A stretch of 64,000 nt of DNA from positions 1 through 64,000 of the forward strand of contig NZ_QGTM01000011.1 of assembly GCF_003182195.1 (NCBI RefSeq), given 5' to 3'. Positions 16,087 to 25,164 of the stretch are shown piece after piece. This stretch comes from Halomonas sp. A11-A (GTDB lineage Bacteria; Pseudomonadota; Gammaproteobacteria; Pseudomonadales; Halomonadaceae). The translations under genes were made by a program, and so were the position numbers. The notes under the pieces were generated by a model. It was not told the DNA's origin. It saw only the letters and a list, made by a program, of their open reading frames with translations, and made no database searches. The stretch's first letter is position 1; every line of letters starts with the position of its first letter.

Positions 16087-16644
16087 ATGACCGAAGAAAT
16101 CGCCAACCACTACCGACAGATCCTCCTCGCACTGGGTGAGGATCCGGAGCGCGAGGGCCTGCGCGATACCCCCAAGCGTGCCGCCAAGGCGATGCAGTTC
16201 CTCAACCGGGGCTACGTCCAGTCCCTCGAGGAGATCGTCAACGGCGCCGTGTTCGAGTCGGAGACCGATGAGATGGTGCTGGTCAAGGACATCGAGCTCT
16301 ACTCCATGTGTGAGCACCACCTGCTGCCCTTTATCGGCAAGTGCCACATCGCCTACCTGCCCAACGGCAAGGTGCTCGGGCTCTCCAAGTTCGCGCGCAT
16401 CGTCGACATGTTCGCCCGCCGCATGCAGATCCAGGAGAACCTGACCCGCCAGATCGCCGAGGCGGTGCAGCAGGTCACCGATGCCCGTGGCGTGGCGGTG
16501 GTGGTGGAGGCCAAGCATCTGTGCATGATGATGCGCGGCGTGGAGAAGCAGAACTCCAGCATGACCTCCTCGGTAATGCTTGGCGCCTTCCGCGACAACC
16601 CCTCCACCCGCCAGGAGTTCCTGACCCTGGTCAACGGACGCTGA
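16087..16644 (+). CDS. folE: GTP cyclohydrolase I
   Basis: FolE converts GTP to 7,8-dihydroneopterin triphosphate, the entry to folate and pterin synthesis. The 185-residue sequence has [10 protein letters not shown], the zinc-site [17 protein letters not shown] (Cys75, His78), [17 protein letters not shown] and the second zinc cysteine in [10 protein letters not shown], so it is the zinc-dependent type I enzyme. It is followed after 25 bases by folX. A -10-like TAGAAT lies at 15996-16001 without a good -35. Confidence 0.97.
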   Translation: MTEEIANHYRQILLALGEDPEREGLRDTPKRAAKAMQFLNRGYVQSLEEIVNGAVFESETDEMVLVKDIELYSMCEHHLLPFIGKCHIAYLPNGKVLGLSKFARIVDMFARRMQIQENLTRQIAEAVQQVTDARGVAVVVEAKHLCMMMRGVEKQNSSMTSSVMLGAFRDNPSTRQEFLTLVNGR

Positions 16645-16669
16645 GGCCCGCCCGCCTAGGAGATCGGCC

Positions 16670-17077
16670 ATGCCGCTGCACGCCATCGATGACCAGCACT
16701 TCGATCATGACCTGGCCACGATCCGCATCAAGAACCTTCGCCTGCGCACCCACATCGGGATCAAGGAGGAGGAGATCCAGAATCGCCAGGACGTGGTGAT
16801 CAATGCGGTGATTCGCTACCGCGCCGACAAGGCGGTGGCCTTCAACCATATCGAGCAGGCGCTGAACTACCGCACTATCACCAAGCAGGTGATCGCCCAT
16901 GTGGAGGGCAACCGCTTCCTGCTGCTGGAGCGCATGACCCGCGAGGTGCTCGATCTGGTGATGGCCCACGAGCAGGTGCTCACCGCCCAGGTCGAGATCG
17001 ACAAGCCCCACGCCCTGCGCTTCGCCGATTCGGTATCCATCACGCTCTCCGCCACCCGGGAGCCCCGTCGCGGCTAG
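16670..17077 (+). CDS. folX: dihydroneopterin triphosphate 2'-epimerase
   Basis: FolX epimerises dihydroneopterin triphosphate to dihydromonapterin triphosphate. The 135-residue protein matches E. coli FolX closely in [32 protein letters not shown] and [14 protein letters not shown]. The FolB aldolase lacks this level of agreement. In pseudomonads the folE-folX pair feeds the tetrahydromonapterin cofactor of phenylalanine hydroxylase; a similar role here is inference. The start (ATG 16670) has TAGGAGAT upstream. Confidence 0.93.
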   Translation: MPLHAIDDQHFDHDLATIRIKNLRLRTHIGIKEEEIQNRQDVVINAVIRYRADKAVAFNHIEQALNYRTITKQVIAHVEGNRFLLLERMTREVLDLVMAHEQVLTAQVEIDKPHALRFADSVSITLSATREPRRG

Positions 17078-17107
17078 CGTCCCGTCCGTTTGCCGAAAGC
17101 CCTCCTG

Positions 17108-17138
17108 AAGGCCCTGTCGCTTTGAGCGCCGGGGCCTT
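17108..17138 (+). terminator. possible folX terminator
   Basis: AAGGCCC and GGGCCTT form a 7-bp stem, extended by T, around a 17-base loop, 30 bases after the folX stop. The long loop makes this a weak call. Confidence 0.35.
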
Positions 17139-17188
17139 TGCCCTTAGGATGGGACCTCCCCGAGGCGGTCGATCGAATAGGAGTGACC

Positions 17189-17506
17189 TTGAACACCGAC
17201 AGCGATTCCCCGCGCCCCGCCCGCAGGCGCTACTCCCCCCTGGCCATGAGCGCCATCGTCACGGCGCTGCTGGCCCTGCTGCTGCAGGGCGGTTTCGTGC
17301 CGCTGAACCTGGCCGCCGCCGTGCTGGCGCTGCTGGGCCTGCGCCAGATCCGCCGCGAGCCGGAGCGCTATATCGGCCGCGCCTTCTGCTGGCTGGCCAT
17401 CGCCCTGGTGCTGGTGCTGGCGGTCCTGACCGCCCTGGTCGAGCCGACGCCATCGGCGCCGCCCGCCGAGTTCATGGTCCCGGAGCAGAACGCCACCGAG
17501 CGTTGA
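17189..17506 (+). CDS. small inner-membrane protein, DUF4190-like
   Basis: I place the start at TTG 17189 because AGGAG lies 5 bases upstream; the ATG at 17138 in the same frame has no such site. The 105-residue product has a basic N terminus (RPARRRYSPLAMSAI), a hydrophobic stretch, the link GLRQIRREPERYIGRAF and a second helix (CWLAIALVLVLAVLTAL). The helix-GLxxIRR-x4-GR-helix pattern resembles DUF4190 proteins. The function is unknown and it stands alone upstream of gabD. Confidence 0.6.
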   Translation: MNTDSDSPRPARRRYSPLAMSAIVTALLALLLQGGFVPLNLAAAVLALLGLRQIRREPERYIGRAFCWLAIALVLVLAVLTALVEPTPSAPPAEFMVPEQNATER

Positions 17507-17630
17507 GCGAGCTCGTCATCAAGCCTTTCACGGGCGTGGCGCCGGAGAGCCCGGCTCCCTTATCCTAGATGGCAAATCCGGCCGCCATGCCCCGTCCACT
17601 ACAACACTGCCCCGTGCCCAGGAGATCTCC

Positions 17631-19088
17631 ATGGAAGCCCTCAAGGAAACGCAGCTCTACTGCCCCTTTGCCTATATCGACGGCAGCTGGGTCGCCGCCG
17701 ACAGCGGTGAACAGATCCAGGTGGTCAATCCGGCCACCGGCCAGCCCATGGGGGATGTGCCGCGCCTGGGGCGTGCCGAGACCGAGCGCGCCATCGACGC
17801 CGCCCATGCCGCCCTGCCGGCCTGGAAGGGGCTGACCGCCCAGGAGCGTGCCGACATCCTGATGAAGTGGCACGACCTGATGCTCGAGCACCAGGACGAC
17901 CTGGCCATGATCATGACCTTCGAGCAGGGCAAGCCGCTCAAGGAGGCCGCCGGCGAGATCGCCTATGCGGCGAGCTTCCTGCGCTGGTTCGCCGAGGAGG
18001 CGCGGCGCGTCTACGGCGAGACCATTCCCGCCGCCAAGGCCAACCAGCGCATCCTGGTCACCAAGCAGCCGGTGGGCGTGGTGGGCGCCATCACGCCCTG
18101 GAACTTCCCCTCGGCGATGATCACCCGCAAGGCGGGCGCGGCGCTGGCCGCCGGCTGCACCATCGTCATCAAGCCGGCCAGCCAGACCCCCTTCTCGGCC
18201 ACCGCTCTGGCCCTGCTGGCCGAGCGCGCCGGCGTTCCCCGCGGCGTCTTCAACGTGGTACCGGGGCGCGCCGGCGAGATCGCCGCGGCCATGACCGAGT
18301 CGCCCCTGGTGCGCAAGATCACCTTCACCGGCTCCACCGAGGTGGGCCGCGAGCTGATGGCCAAGGCGGCTCGGCATGTCCAGAAGATCTCCCTGGAGCT
18401 GGGCGGCAATGCGCCCTTCATCGTCTTCGAGGATGCCGACCTGGATGCCGCCGTGGAGGGGGCCATGGCCGCCAAGTTCCGCAACGCCGGCCAGACCTGC
18501 GTCTGCACCAACCGCTTCCTGGTGCAGTCCAGCGTGGTCAACGCCTTCTGCGAGAAGCTGGCCGTGGCCATGCACAGCGAGCTCAGGGTGGGGGACGGCA
18601 CCGAGGCGGGGATCAATATCGGCCCGCTGATCGATGACAAGGCGGTGGCCAAGGTGAGCGAGCACATCCAGGACGCCGTGGACAAGGGCGCCGAGCTGCT
18701 GATGGGCGGCCATCCCCACCCGCTGGGGGGCAACTTCTTCACCCCGACCCTGATCAGCTTCGCCAACGAGCGCATGAAGGTGGCCAAGGAGGAGACCTTC
18801 GGGCCCCTGGCCGCGGTCTTCCCCTTCGACGACGAGGAGACCGCTGTGGAGATGGCCAACGACACCGAGTATGGCCTCGCCGCCTACTTCTACTCCCGGG
18901 ACCTGGGCCGCGTCTGGCGCGTCGCCGACGCCCTGGAGTACGGCATGGTGGGCATCAATACCGGGCTGATCTCCAACGCCGCCGCCCCCTTCGGCGGGGT
19001 CAAGGCCTCGGGCCTCGGCCGCGAGGGCGGCCACCAGGGGCTCGAAGAGTTCCTGGAGACCAAGTATCTCTGCATGGATCTGGGCTGA
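17631..19088 (+). CDS. gabD: succinate-semialdehyde dehydrogenase (NADP+)
   Basis: The 485-residue enzyme oxidises succinic semialdehyde to succinate, the last step of GABA degradation. Features are GAITPWNFPSAMITRKAGAA, the general-base glutamate in LELGGNAPF, the nucleophile cysteine in GQTCVCTNRF near residue 288, and KEETFGPLAAVFPF. The second cysteine two residues after the nucleophile is typical of GabD and redox-sensitive in E. coli. The start has AGGAGATCTCC upstream. No gabT is adjacent, so the aminotransferase must be elsewhere. Confidence 0.93.
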   Translation: MEALKETQLYCPFAYIDGSWVAADSGEQIQVVNPATGQPMGDVPRLGRAETERAIDAAHAALPAWKGLTAQERADILMKWHDLMLEHQDDLAMIMTFEQGKPLKEAAGEIAYAASFLRWFAEEARRVYGETIPAAKANQRILVTKQPVGVVGAITPWNFPSAMITRKAGAALAAGCTIVIKPASQTPFSATALALLAERAGVPRGVFNVVPGRAGEIAAAMTESPLVRKITFTGSTEVGRELMAKAARHVQKISLELGGNAPFIVFEDADLDAAVEGAMAAKFRNAGQTCVCTNRFLVQSSVVNAFCEKLAVAMHSELRVGDGTEAGINIGPLIDDKAVAKVSEHIQDAVDKGAELLMGGHPHPLGGNFFTPTLISFANERMKVAKEETFGPLAAVFPFDDEETAVEMANDTEYGLAAYFYSRDLGRVWRVADALEYGMVGINTGLISNAAAPFGGVKASGLGREGGHQGLEEFLETKYLCMDLG

Positions 19089-19110
19089 GCCCGCTCGAGC
19101 TATCGCATCC

Positions 19111-19142
19111 ACAACAGGGCCGGCATTCGCCGGCCCTGTTGT
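19111..19142 (+). terminator. strong gabD terminator
   Basis: A perfect 14-bp stem (ACAACAGGGCCGGC / GCCGGCCCTGTTGT) closes an ATTC loop 22 bases after the gabD stop. It isolates gabD from the toxin-antitoxin island that begins right after it. Confidence 0.8.
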
Positions 19143-19150
19143 ATCCGAAA

Positions 19151-19170
19151 AGTGATACTATAGTATCACT
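19151..19170. promoter_or_regulatory. 20-bp palindromic operator of the toxin-antitoxin pair
   Basis: AGTGATACTA followed by TAGTATCACT is a perfect 20-bp palindrome, 24 bases before the antitoxin start. It overlaps a possible -10 (TAGTAT, 19161-19166), with TTGTAT 16 bases upstream as a poor -35. Antitoxins of the Phd/YefM family repress their own operons at such sites, so autoregulation here is a well-based inference. Confidence 0.75.
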
Positions 19171-19194
19171 GTCAATCTGGTTCAGGGGGAAACC

Positions 19195-19452
19195 ATGAAA
19201 GTTGAGCTGGTGACGAACCTCAAGCGCCAAGCCACGAAAATTCTGGCGGATCTGCATGCGTCAAAGGAGCCAGTACTGATCACGGAGCATGGTCAGCCCT
19301 CCGCCTATCTGGTTGATGTCGGTGATTACGAGTTCATGCAGCGCCGGCTTGAGCTGCTTGAAGGGCTCTCAAGGGGGGAGCGTGCTGTTCTTGAAGAGAG
19401 AACGTATCGCCAGAGTGAAGCCAGGGAGAAAATGGGCAAATGGCTGAAGTAA
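19195..19452 (+). CDS. type II antitoxin, Phd/YefM family
   Basis: The 85-residue protein has the Phd/YefM N-terminal DNA-binding fold (VTNLKRQATKILADL, then EPVLITEHGQPSAYLVDVGDYE) and a charged C-terminal tail (QSEAREKMGKWLK) that would wrap the toxin. It should neutralise the ParE/RelE-type toxin encoded downstream and repress the operon. GGGGGA upstream of ATG 19195 serves as Shine-Dalgarno. The last 13 bases overlap the toxin gene. Base composition is well below the genome average. Confidence 0.92.
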   Translation: MKVELVTNLKRQATKILADLHASKEPVLITEHGQPSAYLVDVGDYEFMQRRLELLEGLSRGERAVLEERTYRQSEAREKMGKWLK

Positions 19453-19742
19453 CCTGGACGGAGCCCGCCCTTCAGGAGCTGGATGCCATTGCTGAGTACA
19501 TTGCGTTGGATAATCCAGCGGCGGCACGTCAGCTGGTCGAGGAGGTTTTCAACAAAACTGAACGTTTGGAAGAGTTTCCACAGTCCGGACGGATTCCCCC
19601 CGAACTCCCCAATTCCATCTACAGGGAAGTGGTGGTGCCGCCCTGTCGCATTTTTTACCGTGAAGATGAACGCCGTGTTCTTATCCTCTATGTTATGAGG
19701 GTGGAGCGGCAGCTTCGAATTTCCATGTTGGAAAACGGCTAA
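19440..19742 (+). CDS. type II toxin, RelE/ParE family
   Basis: The 100-residue protein matches the ParE branch: WTEPALQELDAIAEYIALDNPAAARQLV near the start, then RLEEFPQSGRIPPEL and IYREVVVPPCRIFYRED, ending in a strand with MRVERQLR. ParE toxins poison DNA gyrase, whereas RelE toxins cut ribosomal mRNA; the sequence favours the ParE-like side but does not decide the target. It overlaps the antitoxin by 13 bases, so translation is coupled. Confidence 0.92.
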   Translation: MAEVTWTEPALQELDAIAEYIALDNPAAARQLVEEVFNKTERLEEFPQSGRIPPELPNSIYREVVVPPCRIFYREDERRVLILYVMRVERQLRISMLENG

Positions 19743-19823
19743 CCACGGGCGGAATAAGGATGCCATGCCTCCGCTTCGCTGCGTCAAAGCAATCGGTGTG
19801 CTGGTACATTAATTGGTGAAGAT

Positions 19824-20237
19824 ATGGAATCGGTCATTCAAGAAGAGATCTCCGGCTGCGGTATTGCTGCGAGCGCTGCTCTTGCCGGCGTTACCTATGC
19901 CGAGGCCAGGGAGAAAGCCAACATTCTCGGCATCCATGCCGAAGATACAGCGCTGTGGTCGGACACCGGGTATGTCCGGAAGCTTCTGGGGGAATTCGGT
20001 ATTTCAGTGGATGCCGGGGAGACGCCTTTCGAGTCTTGGGAGAGTCTTCCGGATAGGGCGCTTCTGGCCATCAAATGGCGCATGGTGAGAGGCCAGCCCT
20101 TCTGGCACTGGGTGGTGTTTGTCCGAGAGGGTGGCGAGGCAAGGGTGCTAGATTCCAAAAAGGCATTGAAGTCCAATATCCGCCGGGATTTCGGGCGCAT
20201 CAGGCCCAAGTGGTATATTGAAGTAAAGAGTGAATAA
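19824..20237 (+). CDS. small papain-like / C39-like cysteine peptidase fold protein
   Basis: The 137-residue protein has the four landmarks of the C39-like fold in the right order: Gln6 for the oxyanion hole, Cys12 in GCGIAASAALAG, His95 in FWHWVVF and Asp110 in RVLDSKK. It has no signal peptide, ABC-transporter domain or membrane segment, so it is a stand-alone cytoplasmic protein. C39 relatives cut double-glycine leaders, and other members of the fold are transferases. The substrate is unknown. It lies 81 bases after the toxin gene in the same low-GC island and may be cotranscribed with it. Confidence 0.7.
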   Translation: MESVIQEEISGCGIAASAALAGVTYAEAREKANILGIHAEDTALWSDTGYVRKLLGEFGISVDAGETPFESWESLPDRALLAIKWRMVRGQPFWHWVVFVREGGEARVLDSKKALKSNIRRDFGRIRPKWYIEVKSE

Positions 20238-20268
20238 AGCCCCGCTTGTCGTCGGCGGCTGCCGGGCT

Positions 20269-20904
20269 TTACTGTCGGCTGACGGCAAGATTGATGCCGA
20301 GAGTTACCAGGAGGCCACCTCCAAGGCGTCGTGTGAGGTTACCGGCAGCACGAGAGCTCTTGAGTACCCGAGCCACCTTATCAGCAAGCAGAACACAGAG
20401 AATGTCGGCACTCGAGAAGATGAGGTTGACGATAGTGCCCAGCAAGAGGAGCTGAGCCCAGATGGGCAGGGCGCCCGCGGTATCGATGAACTGTGGCAGA
20501 AAGGCGAGAAAGAACAGCGCCGTCTTGGGATTGAGAACCTCTACAATGATGCTTTCCCAGAAGGGGCGGCGGGTCGATGCCATGTCGATATCGGCCACTG
20601 ACGTCGTCAGGCGCTCTTGCGATAGCAAGAGCCTGATGCCGAGCCAGATCAGATACCCGGCTCCGAGCAGTTTCACCAGGGCGTAAAGTGTTGGGATGGC
20701 CTGGAACAGGGCCGCCAGGCCGAGCGCTGCAGCGACGACGTGGGCATAGCCACCGATGTGGATGCCGAGTGCCGCCATCCATCCGGAGTGCCGTCCCCGG
20801 GCGATGGTCTGTGCCGCGGTATAGAGCATGGCGGGTCCGGGCATGTAGGCGAAGAGTATCGCCGCGCTGAAGAAGGCAATCAGCAGTTCGTAGGATGGCA
20901 GCAT
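20269..20904 (-). CDS. LysE/RhtB family amino-acid exporter
   Basis: The 211-residue inner-membrane protein has the LysE/RhtB layout of six hydrophobic segments. Its signature is near the N terminus (AAILFAYMPGPAMLYTAAQTIARGRHSGWMAALGIHIGG), followed by KLLGAGYLIWLGIRLL and VEVLNPKTALFFLAFLPQFI. Family members export amino acids or related small molecules by proton antiport; the substrate cannot be read from the sequence. It is transcribed toward the peptidase gene. GC is lower than in flanking housekeeping genes. Confidence 0.9.
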   Translation of the reverse strand: MLPSYELLIAFFSAAILFAYMPGPAMLYTAAQTIARGRHSGWMAALGIHIGGYAHVVAAALGLAALFQAIPTLYALVKLLGAGYLIWLGIRLLLSQERLTTSVADIDMASTRRPFWESIIVEVLNPKTALFFLAFLPQFIDTAGALPIWAQLLLLGTIVNLIFSSADILCVLLADKVARVLKSSRAAGNLTRRLGGGLLVTLGINLAVSRQ

Positions 20905-20972
20905 GATGATCTCCTCGGATCTGTTGAGTATTGCGTGCCATGGGTGACGGGGTCAACGGAGAACGGTGCGGG

Positions 20973-21005
20973 ACCCAGCGCGCCGGCGGGGGCGGTGCGC
21001 TGGGT
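20973..21005 (-). terminator. possible purH terminator
   Basis: ACCCAGCGC and GCGCTGGGT make a 9-bp perfect stem with a 15-base GC-rich loop, 18 bases beyond the purH stop. There is no T-tract. Confidence 0.45.
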
Positions 21006-21022
21006 GACTCATTGCTGGAGAC

Positions 21023-22609
21023 TCAGTGGCGGAAATGCCGCATGCCGGTGAAGACCATGGCGATGCCCGCCTCGTTGGCGGCGTCGATCACCTCCTGGTC
21101 GCGCATGGAGCCGCCGGGCTGGATCACCGCGGCGATGCCGGCGGCGGCGGCGTCGATGCCGTCCCGGAAGGGGAAGAAGGCATCACTGGCCATCACCGAG
21201 CCGGGCACCGAGAGCCCCTCGTCGGCGGCCTTGATGCCGGCGATCTTCGCCGAGTAGACGCGGCTCATCTGGCCGGCGCCCACGCCGATGGTCTGGCCGT
21301 CCTTGGCGTAGACGATGGCGTTGGACTTGACGTACTTGGCCACCTTCCAGGCGAAGGCCAGGTCGCGCAGCTCCTGCTCGGTGGGCACCCGCTCGGTGAC
21401 CACGGTGAGCTCGTCGCGGCCGACCATGCCGAGGTCGCGATCCTGGACCAGCAGGCCGCCGGTGACGCGCTTGAAGTCGTGGGCGTGCTCGCGCTCGCCG
21501 GGCCAGTGGGCGCCGACGTCGAGCAGGCGCACGTTCTGCTTCTCGGCGACGATGGGCAGGGCGTCCTCGGCGACCCCGGGGGCGATGATCACCTCGACGA
21601 ACTGGCGGTCGATGATGGCCCGGGCTGTCTCGGCGTCAAGCGGCACGTTGAAGGCGATGATGCCGCCAAAGGCGCTGGTGGGGTCGGTGGCGAAGGCCTT
21701 GTCGTAGGCCTCGAGCGCGGTGGCGCCCACCGCCACGCCGCAGGGGTTGGCGTGCTTGACGATCACACAGGCGGTGTCGGTGAAGGCCTTGACGCACTCG
21801 AAGGCGGCATCGGTATCGGCGACGTTGTTGAAGGAGAGCGCCTTGCCCTGCAGCTGGGTGGCGGTGGCCACGCTGGCCTCGCTGGCCCCGGTCTCGACGT
21901 AGAAGGCGGCGTTCTGGTGGGGGTTCTCGCCGTAGCGCATGGCCTGCTTCTTCTCGAACTGCAGGTTGTAGGTGCGCGGGAAGCCATCCTCGCCGCCGGG
22001 CACTCGCTGGCCGAGGTAGTTGGCGATGGCGGCGTCGTAGCCGGCGGTGTGCTCGAAGGCCTTCACGGCCAGGTCGAAGCGGGTGGCGTCACTCACCGCG
22101 CCGTCCTGGGCGGCGATCTCGCCCAGCACCCGGGCATAGTCGCCGGCGTCCACCACGATGGTGGTATGGGCGTGGTTCTTGGCGCAGGCGCGCACCATGG
22201 TGGGGCCGCCGATGTCGATGTTCTCGATGGCGTCCTCAAGGGTGCAGTCCGGCTTCGCCACGGTCTGGGCGAAGGGGTAGAGGTTGACCACCACCATGTC
22301 GATGGGGGCGATGTCGTGCTCGGCCATCACCGCATCGTCCTGGCCGCGGCGGCCGAGGATGCCGCCGTGGATCTTCGGGTGCAGGGTCTTGACGCGACCG
22401 TCCATAATCTCGGGGAAGCCGGTGTGCTCGGACACCTCGGTGACGGCGATGCCGTTCTCCTGGAGCAGGCGGAAGGTGCCGCCGGTGGAGAGCAGCTCGA
22501 CGCCGCGCTCGGACAGGCCGCGGGCGAAGTCGACGATGCCGGTCTTGTCCGAGACGCTGATCAGGGCGCGGCGAACCGGAGTGGGAGAGGCTTTGGCCAT
22601 GGGGGTCAC
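21023..22609 (-). CDS. purH: bifunctional AICAR transformylase / IMP cyclohydrolase
   Basis: PurH catalyses the last two steps of IMP synthesis. The N-terminal MGS-like cyclohydrolase domain (about residues 10-160) contains [26 protein letters not shown] and [15 protein letters not shown]. The C-terminal transformylase domain contains [13 protein letters not shown], the catalytic KHANPCGVA and the terminal [24 protein letters not shown]. Full length is 528 residues. It lies downstream of fis but is separated from it by a terminator hairpin. The usual partner purD is not next to it. Confidence 0.98.
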   Translation of the reverse strand: MTPMAKASPTPVRRALISVSDKTGIVDFARGLSERGVELLSTGGTFRLLQENGIAVTEVSEHTGFPEIMDGRVKTLHPKIHGGILGRRGQDDAVMAEHDIAPIDMVVVNLYPFAQTVAKPDCTLEDAIENIDIGGPTMVRACAKNHAHTTIVVDAGDYARVLGEIAAQDGAVSDATRFDLAVKAFEHTAGYDAAIANYLGQRVPGGEDGFPRTYNLQFEKKQAMRYGENPHQNAAFYVETGASEASVATATQLQGKALSFNNVADTDAAFECVKAFTDTACVIVKHANPCGVAVGATALEAYDKAFATDPTSAFGGIIAFNVPLDAETARAIIDRQFVEVIIAPGVAEDALPIVAEKQNVRLLDVGAHWPGEREHAHDFKRVTGGLLVQDRDLGMVGRDELTVVTERVPTEQELRDLAFAWKVAKYVKSNAIVYAKDGQTIGVGAGQMSRVYSAKIAGIKAADEGLSVPGSVMASDAFFPFRDGIDAAAAGIAAVIQPGGSMRDQEVIDAANEAGIAMVFTGMRHFRH

Positions 22610-22666
22610 TCTCTGCTGACGGGTGGGACGAACAATCGGGGCGGCATGGGCATGGGCATGACATGC

Positions 22667-22691
22667 CGAAGGGAGCCGGCGGCTCCCTTCG
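22667..22691 (-). terminator. dusB-fis terminator
   Basis: CGAAGGGAGCC and GGCTCCCTTCG form an 11-bp perfect stem with a GGC loop (loop given as read on the plus strand), starting 8 bases beyond the fis stop on the minus strand. It separates the dusB-fis operon from purH. Confidence 0.7.
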
Positions 22692-22699
22692 TGAATGGG

Positions 22700-23032
22700 T
22701 CAGATCAGGTCGTACTGCTTGAGCTTCTTGCGCAGGGTGCCGCGGTTGAGGCCGAGCATCTCGGCGGCGCGGGTCTGGTTGCCCTGGGTGTGGTCGAGCA
22801 CGGCGGCCAGCAGCGGGGCCTCCACCTCGGCCATTACCATGGCGTAGAGCCCGGTGACCTCGCCACCGTCCAGGTGGGCGAAGTAGCGGCGCATGGCGAG
22901 GTCCACCGCCTCGCGCAGCGGGCGCTGGCCGACGGACTCGTCGAGCGCCTGGGGGCGTTGGCCCTCCAGCCCGTTGAGTTCCTGGCCATGTCCAGACAGC
23001 TCGGGGTTCGGGGGAAAGGCTTGGCTGGTCAT
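22700..23032 (-). CDS. fis: DNA-binding protein Fis
   Basis: The gene is the last 110 codons of a long frame; ATG 23032 overlaps the dusB stop as ATGA. The C-terminal half ([41 protein letters not shown]) is the Fis helix-turn-helix and almost identical to enterobacterial Fis. The N-terminal part ([18 protein letters not shown]) matches the dimerisation helices. Fis is a nucleoid protein that activates stable-RNA promoters and bends DNA. The dusB-fis operon is conserved in gammaproteobacteria. Confidence 0.96.
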   Translation of the reverse strand: MTSQAFPPNPELSGHGQELNGLEGQRPQALDESVGQRPLREAVDLAMRRYFAHLDGGEVTGLYAMVMAEVEAPLLAAVLDHTQGNQTRAAEMLGLNRGTLRKKLKQYDLI

Positions 23033-24090
23033 GCGGCTCGTGTTCCTTTCGACGTCATGCCCTCCCGCTTGGGCGCGGCGGCCTCGAGGGGGGCGTGACG
23101 AAAGCAGTCGTCGATGAAGCGATGCTGGGCGGCGGCGCTCTGAAGGCCGTTGAAGGTGGCCTTGTGCTCGCGCTGTCTCTCCGCCGTGAGGCGGGTGTCG
23201 CCGGCCAGGTACCAGCCGACGTGTTTGCGCGCGATGCGCACGCCCATGTGCTCGCCGTAAAAGTCGTGAAGGGCCTTGAGATGATCGCGCAGCACCGCGG
23301 CGCGCTCCTCGTCGGTCGGGGGCGCCAGGCGCTCCCCGTGGCGGAGGTAGTGGTCGATCTCGCGAAAAATCCAGGGGTTGCCTTGGGCGCCGCGACCCAC
23401 CATCACCGCATCCGCCCCAGTATAGTCGAGGACGGCGGCGGCCTTCTCCGGCGAGTCGATATCGCCGTTGGCGAAGACGGGAATGCCCACCGCTGCCTTG
23501 ATCTCGGCGATGGTGTCGTACTCGGCCTGGCCGGTGAAGCGCTGCTGGCGGTGGCGGCCATGCACGGAGAGGGCCTGGATACCGGCGGCCTCGGCCAGCC
23601 GTGCGATGCGCACCCCGTTGTTGCTCTCGGCGCACCAGCCGGTGCGGATCTTGAGGGTCACCGGCACCCGTACCGCCGCCACCACCGTCTCGAGGATCTC
23701 GGCCACCAGCGCCTCGTCGCGCAGCAGCGCGGAGCCGGCGGCCTTGTTGCACACCTTCTTGGCCGGGCAGCCCATGTTGATGTCGATGATCTCGGCGCCC
23801 ATCTCGGCATTCAGCCGTGCCGCCTCGGCGAGCATCTCGGCATCACCGCTGGCGATCTGCACGGCGCGGGGGCCGGGCTCACCGCGGTGGTTCATGCGCA
23901 GGCGCGATTTGCGGGTGTGCCACAGGCTCGGATCCGAGGTGACCATCTCGCCCACCACCAGCCCCGCGCCCAGCCGCCGGCAGAGCTGGCGGAAGGGGCG
24001 ATCGGTGACGCCGGCCATCGGCGCCAGGATCAGCCGGTTGGGCAGGGCGTGGTCACCGATGCGGGGCAGGGGCGAGCGGGTGTCGGGCAT
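23029..24090 (-). CDS. dusB: tRNA-dihydrouridine synthase B
   Basis: DusB reduces uridine in the tRNA D-loop using FMN and NADPH. The 353-residue protein shows [49 protein letters not shown] with the catalytic cysteine, [13 protein letters not shown] and [18 protein letters not shown] chose ATG 24090; an in-frame ATG at 24111 would add seven residues, and neither has a good Shine-Dalgarno. The C-terminal tail after FIDDCF is an extra lysine/alanine-rich stretch. It is first in the dusB-fis operon. Confidence 0.95.
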   Translation of the reverse strand: MPDTRSPLPRIGDHALPNRLILAPMAGVTDRPFRQLCRRLGAGLVVGEMVTSDPSLWHTRKSRLRMNHRGEPGPRAVQIASGDAEMLAEAARLNAEMGAEIIDINMGCPAKKVCNKAAGSALLRDEALVAEILETVVAAVRVPVTLKIRTGWCAESNNGVRIARLAEAAGIQALSVHGRHRQQRFTGQAEYDTIAEIKAAVGIPVFANGDIDSPEKAAAVLDYTGADAVMVGRGAQGNPWIFREIDHYLRHGERLAPPTDEERAAVLRDHLKALHDFYGEHMGVRIARKHVGWYLAGDTRLTAERQREHKATFNGLQSAAAQHRFIDDCFRHAPLEAAAPKREGMTSKGTRAA

Positions 24091-24167
24091 GGTGTCGGAC
24101 GGTAATGGCATGAGGGGGCATATCATACGCCCCCGGTCGGATGGGGTGAAGTGGCGAAGGGTCGCGT

Positions 24168-25082
24168 CTAGCGCGCCCGTCGCCCGGTAAGCCGCACCCA
24201 GCCGTCGCTGGTGACCGGCTCGTCCATGGCCAGGCCCTGGGCGCGATAGGCTTCGAGGACCTCCTCGGCCTGGCCCGCGAGGATGCCGGAGAGCGCCAGG
24301 CGCCCCCCGGGGGCGACGTGGCCGGCGATCATCGGCGCCAGCGCCACCAGCGGGCCGGCGAGGATATTGGCCACCACGATGGGGAAGCGCTCGGCGTCGT
24401 CGAGCTGTTCGGGGTAGCAGAGCCGGAAGCGGCCCTCGGCGATGGCGTTGCGCTCGGCGTTGTCGCGGCTGGCCTGCAGCGCCTGGGGGTCGATATCGGT
24501 GCCGATGGCGCTGGCCGCGCCGAGCCTGAGTGCGGCGATGGCCAGTATCCCCGAGCCGGTGCCGATGTCCAGGACCGCCTGGCCGTGGAGGGCGTCGGCC
24601 ACCGCCAGGCCGTCGAGCCAGGCCAGGCAGAGCGCCGTGGTGGGGTGGGTGCCGGTGCCGAAGGCGAGCCCCGGGTCCAGGTGCAGGTTGACGGCGCCGG
24701 GCTCCGGCGGTTCGTGCCAGCTCGGTACGATCCACAGCCGCTCGCCCATCTGCATGGGCTGGAAGTCGTCCATCCACTCCCGCTCCCAGTCGCGGTCGGC
24801 CAGCAGTTCCACCTCGATCTCGGGGCAGGGCTCCTCGGGGAGCTCGGCGGCCCAGGCCTGGCGCACCCGATCGAGCATGGCCTCGACGCCCTCCAGGTCG
24901 TCGTAGAGGCCGGTGAGCACCGTCTCGTTCCACAGCGGGGTGCTGCCGCGCTCGGGCTCGAAGACGGGGTCGTCGTGGGCATCCTGCAGAGTGATGGCGG
25001 TAGCGCCCTCGTTGAGCAGCAGCTCCTCGAGGGTCTCGGCCTGCTCGGGGGGGATATGGGCCTTGAGTTGCAGCCAGGGCAT
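24168..25082 (-). CDS. prmA: ribosomal protein L11 methyltransferase
   Basis: PrmA trimethylates ribosomal protein L11. The 304-residue enzyme has the N-terminal L11-binding module ([20 protein letters not shown], about residues 1-60) and a C-terminal SAM domain with [36 protein letters not shown] and [17 protein letters not shown], the NILA replacing the usual NPPY. A hairpin separates it from accC upstream. Confidence 0.96.
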   Translation of the reverse strand: MPWLQLKAHIPPEQAETLEELLLNEGATAITLQDAHDDPVFEPERGSTPLWNETVLTGLYDDLEGVEAMLDRVRQAWAAELPEEPCPEIEVELLADRDWEREWMDDFQPMQMGERLWIVPSWHEPPEPGAVNLHLDPGLAFGTGTHPTTALCLAWLDGLAVADALHGQAVLDIGTGSGILAIAALRLGAASAIGTDIDPQALQASRDNAERNAIAEGRFRLCYPEQLDDAERFPIVVANILAGPLVALAPMIAGHVAPGGRLALSGILAGQAEEVLEAYRAQGLAMDEPVTSDGWVRLTGRRAR

Positions 25083-25122
25083 GGCGGTGTTCCGTGATGT
25101 GTGAAGGAGAGGGGCAACGCAA

Positions 25123-25146
25123 GCGGGGCGGCCGAGGCCGCCCCGC
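25123..25146 (-). terminator. accC-prmA intergenic hairpin
   Basis: GCGGGGCGGCC and GGCCGCCCCGC form an 11-bp arm pair around a GA core (effectively a 10-bp stem with a 4-base loop). It lies 18 bases after the accC stop and about 40 bases before prmA. It may terminate or attenuate accBC transcription. Confidence 0.6.
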
Positions 25147-25164
25147 GGAAGTCGCCGGGGAGCG

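Noticed and set aside
20230..20601. Plus-strand frame of 123 codons after the C39-like gene
   Set aside because: It is antisense to the LysE exporter, which has clear family motifs.
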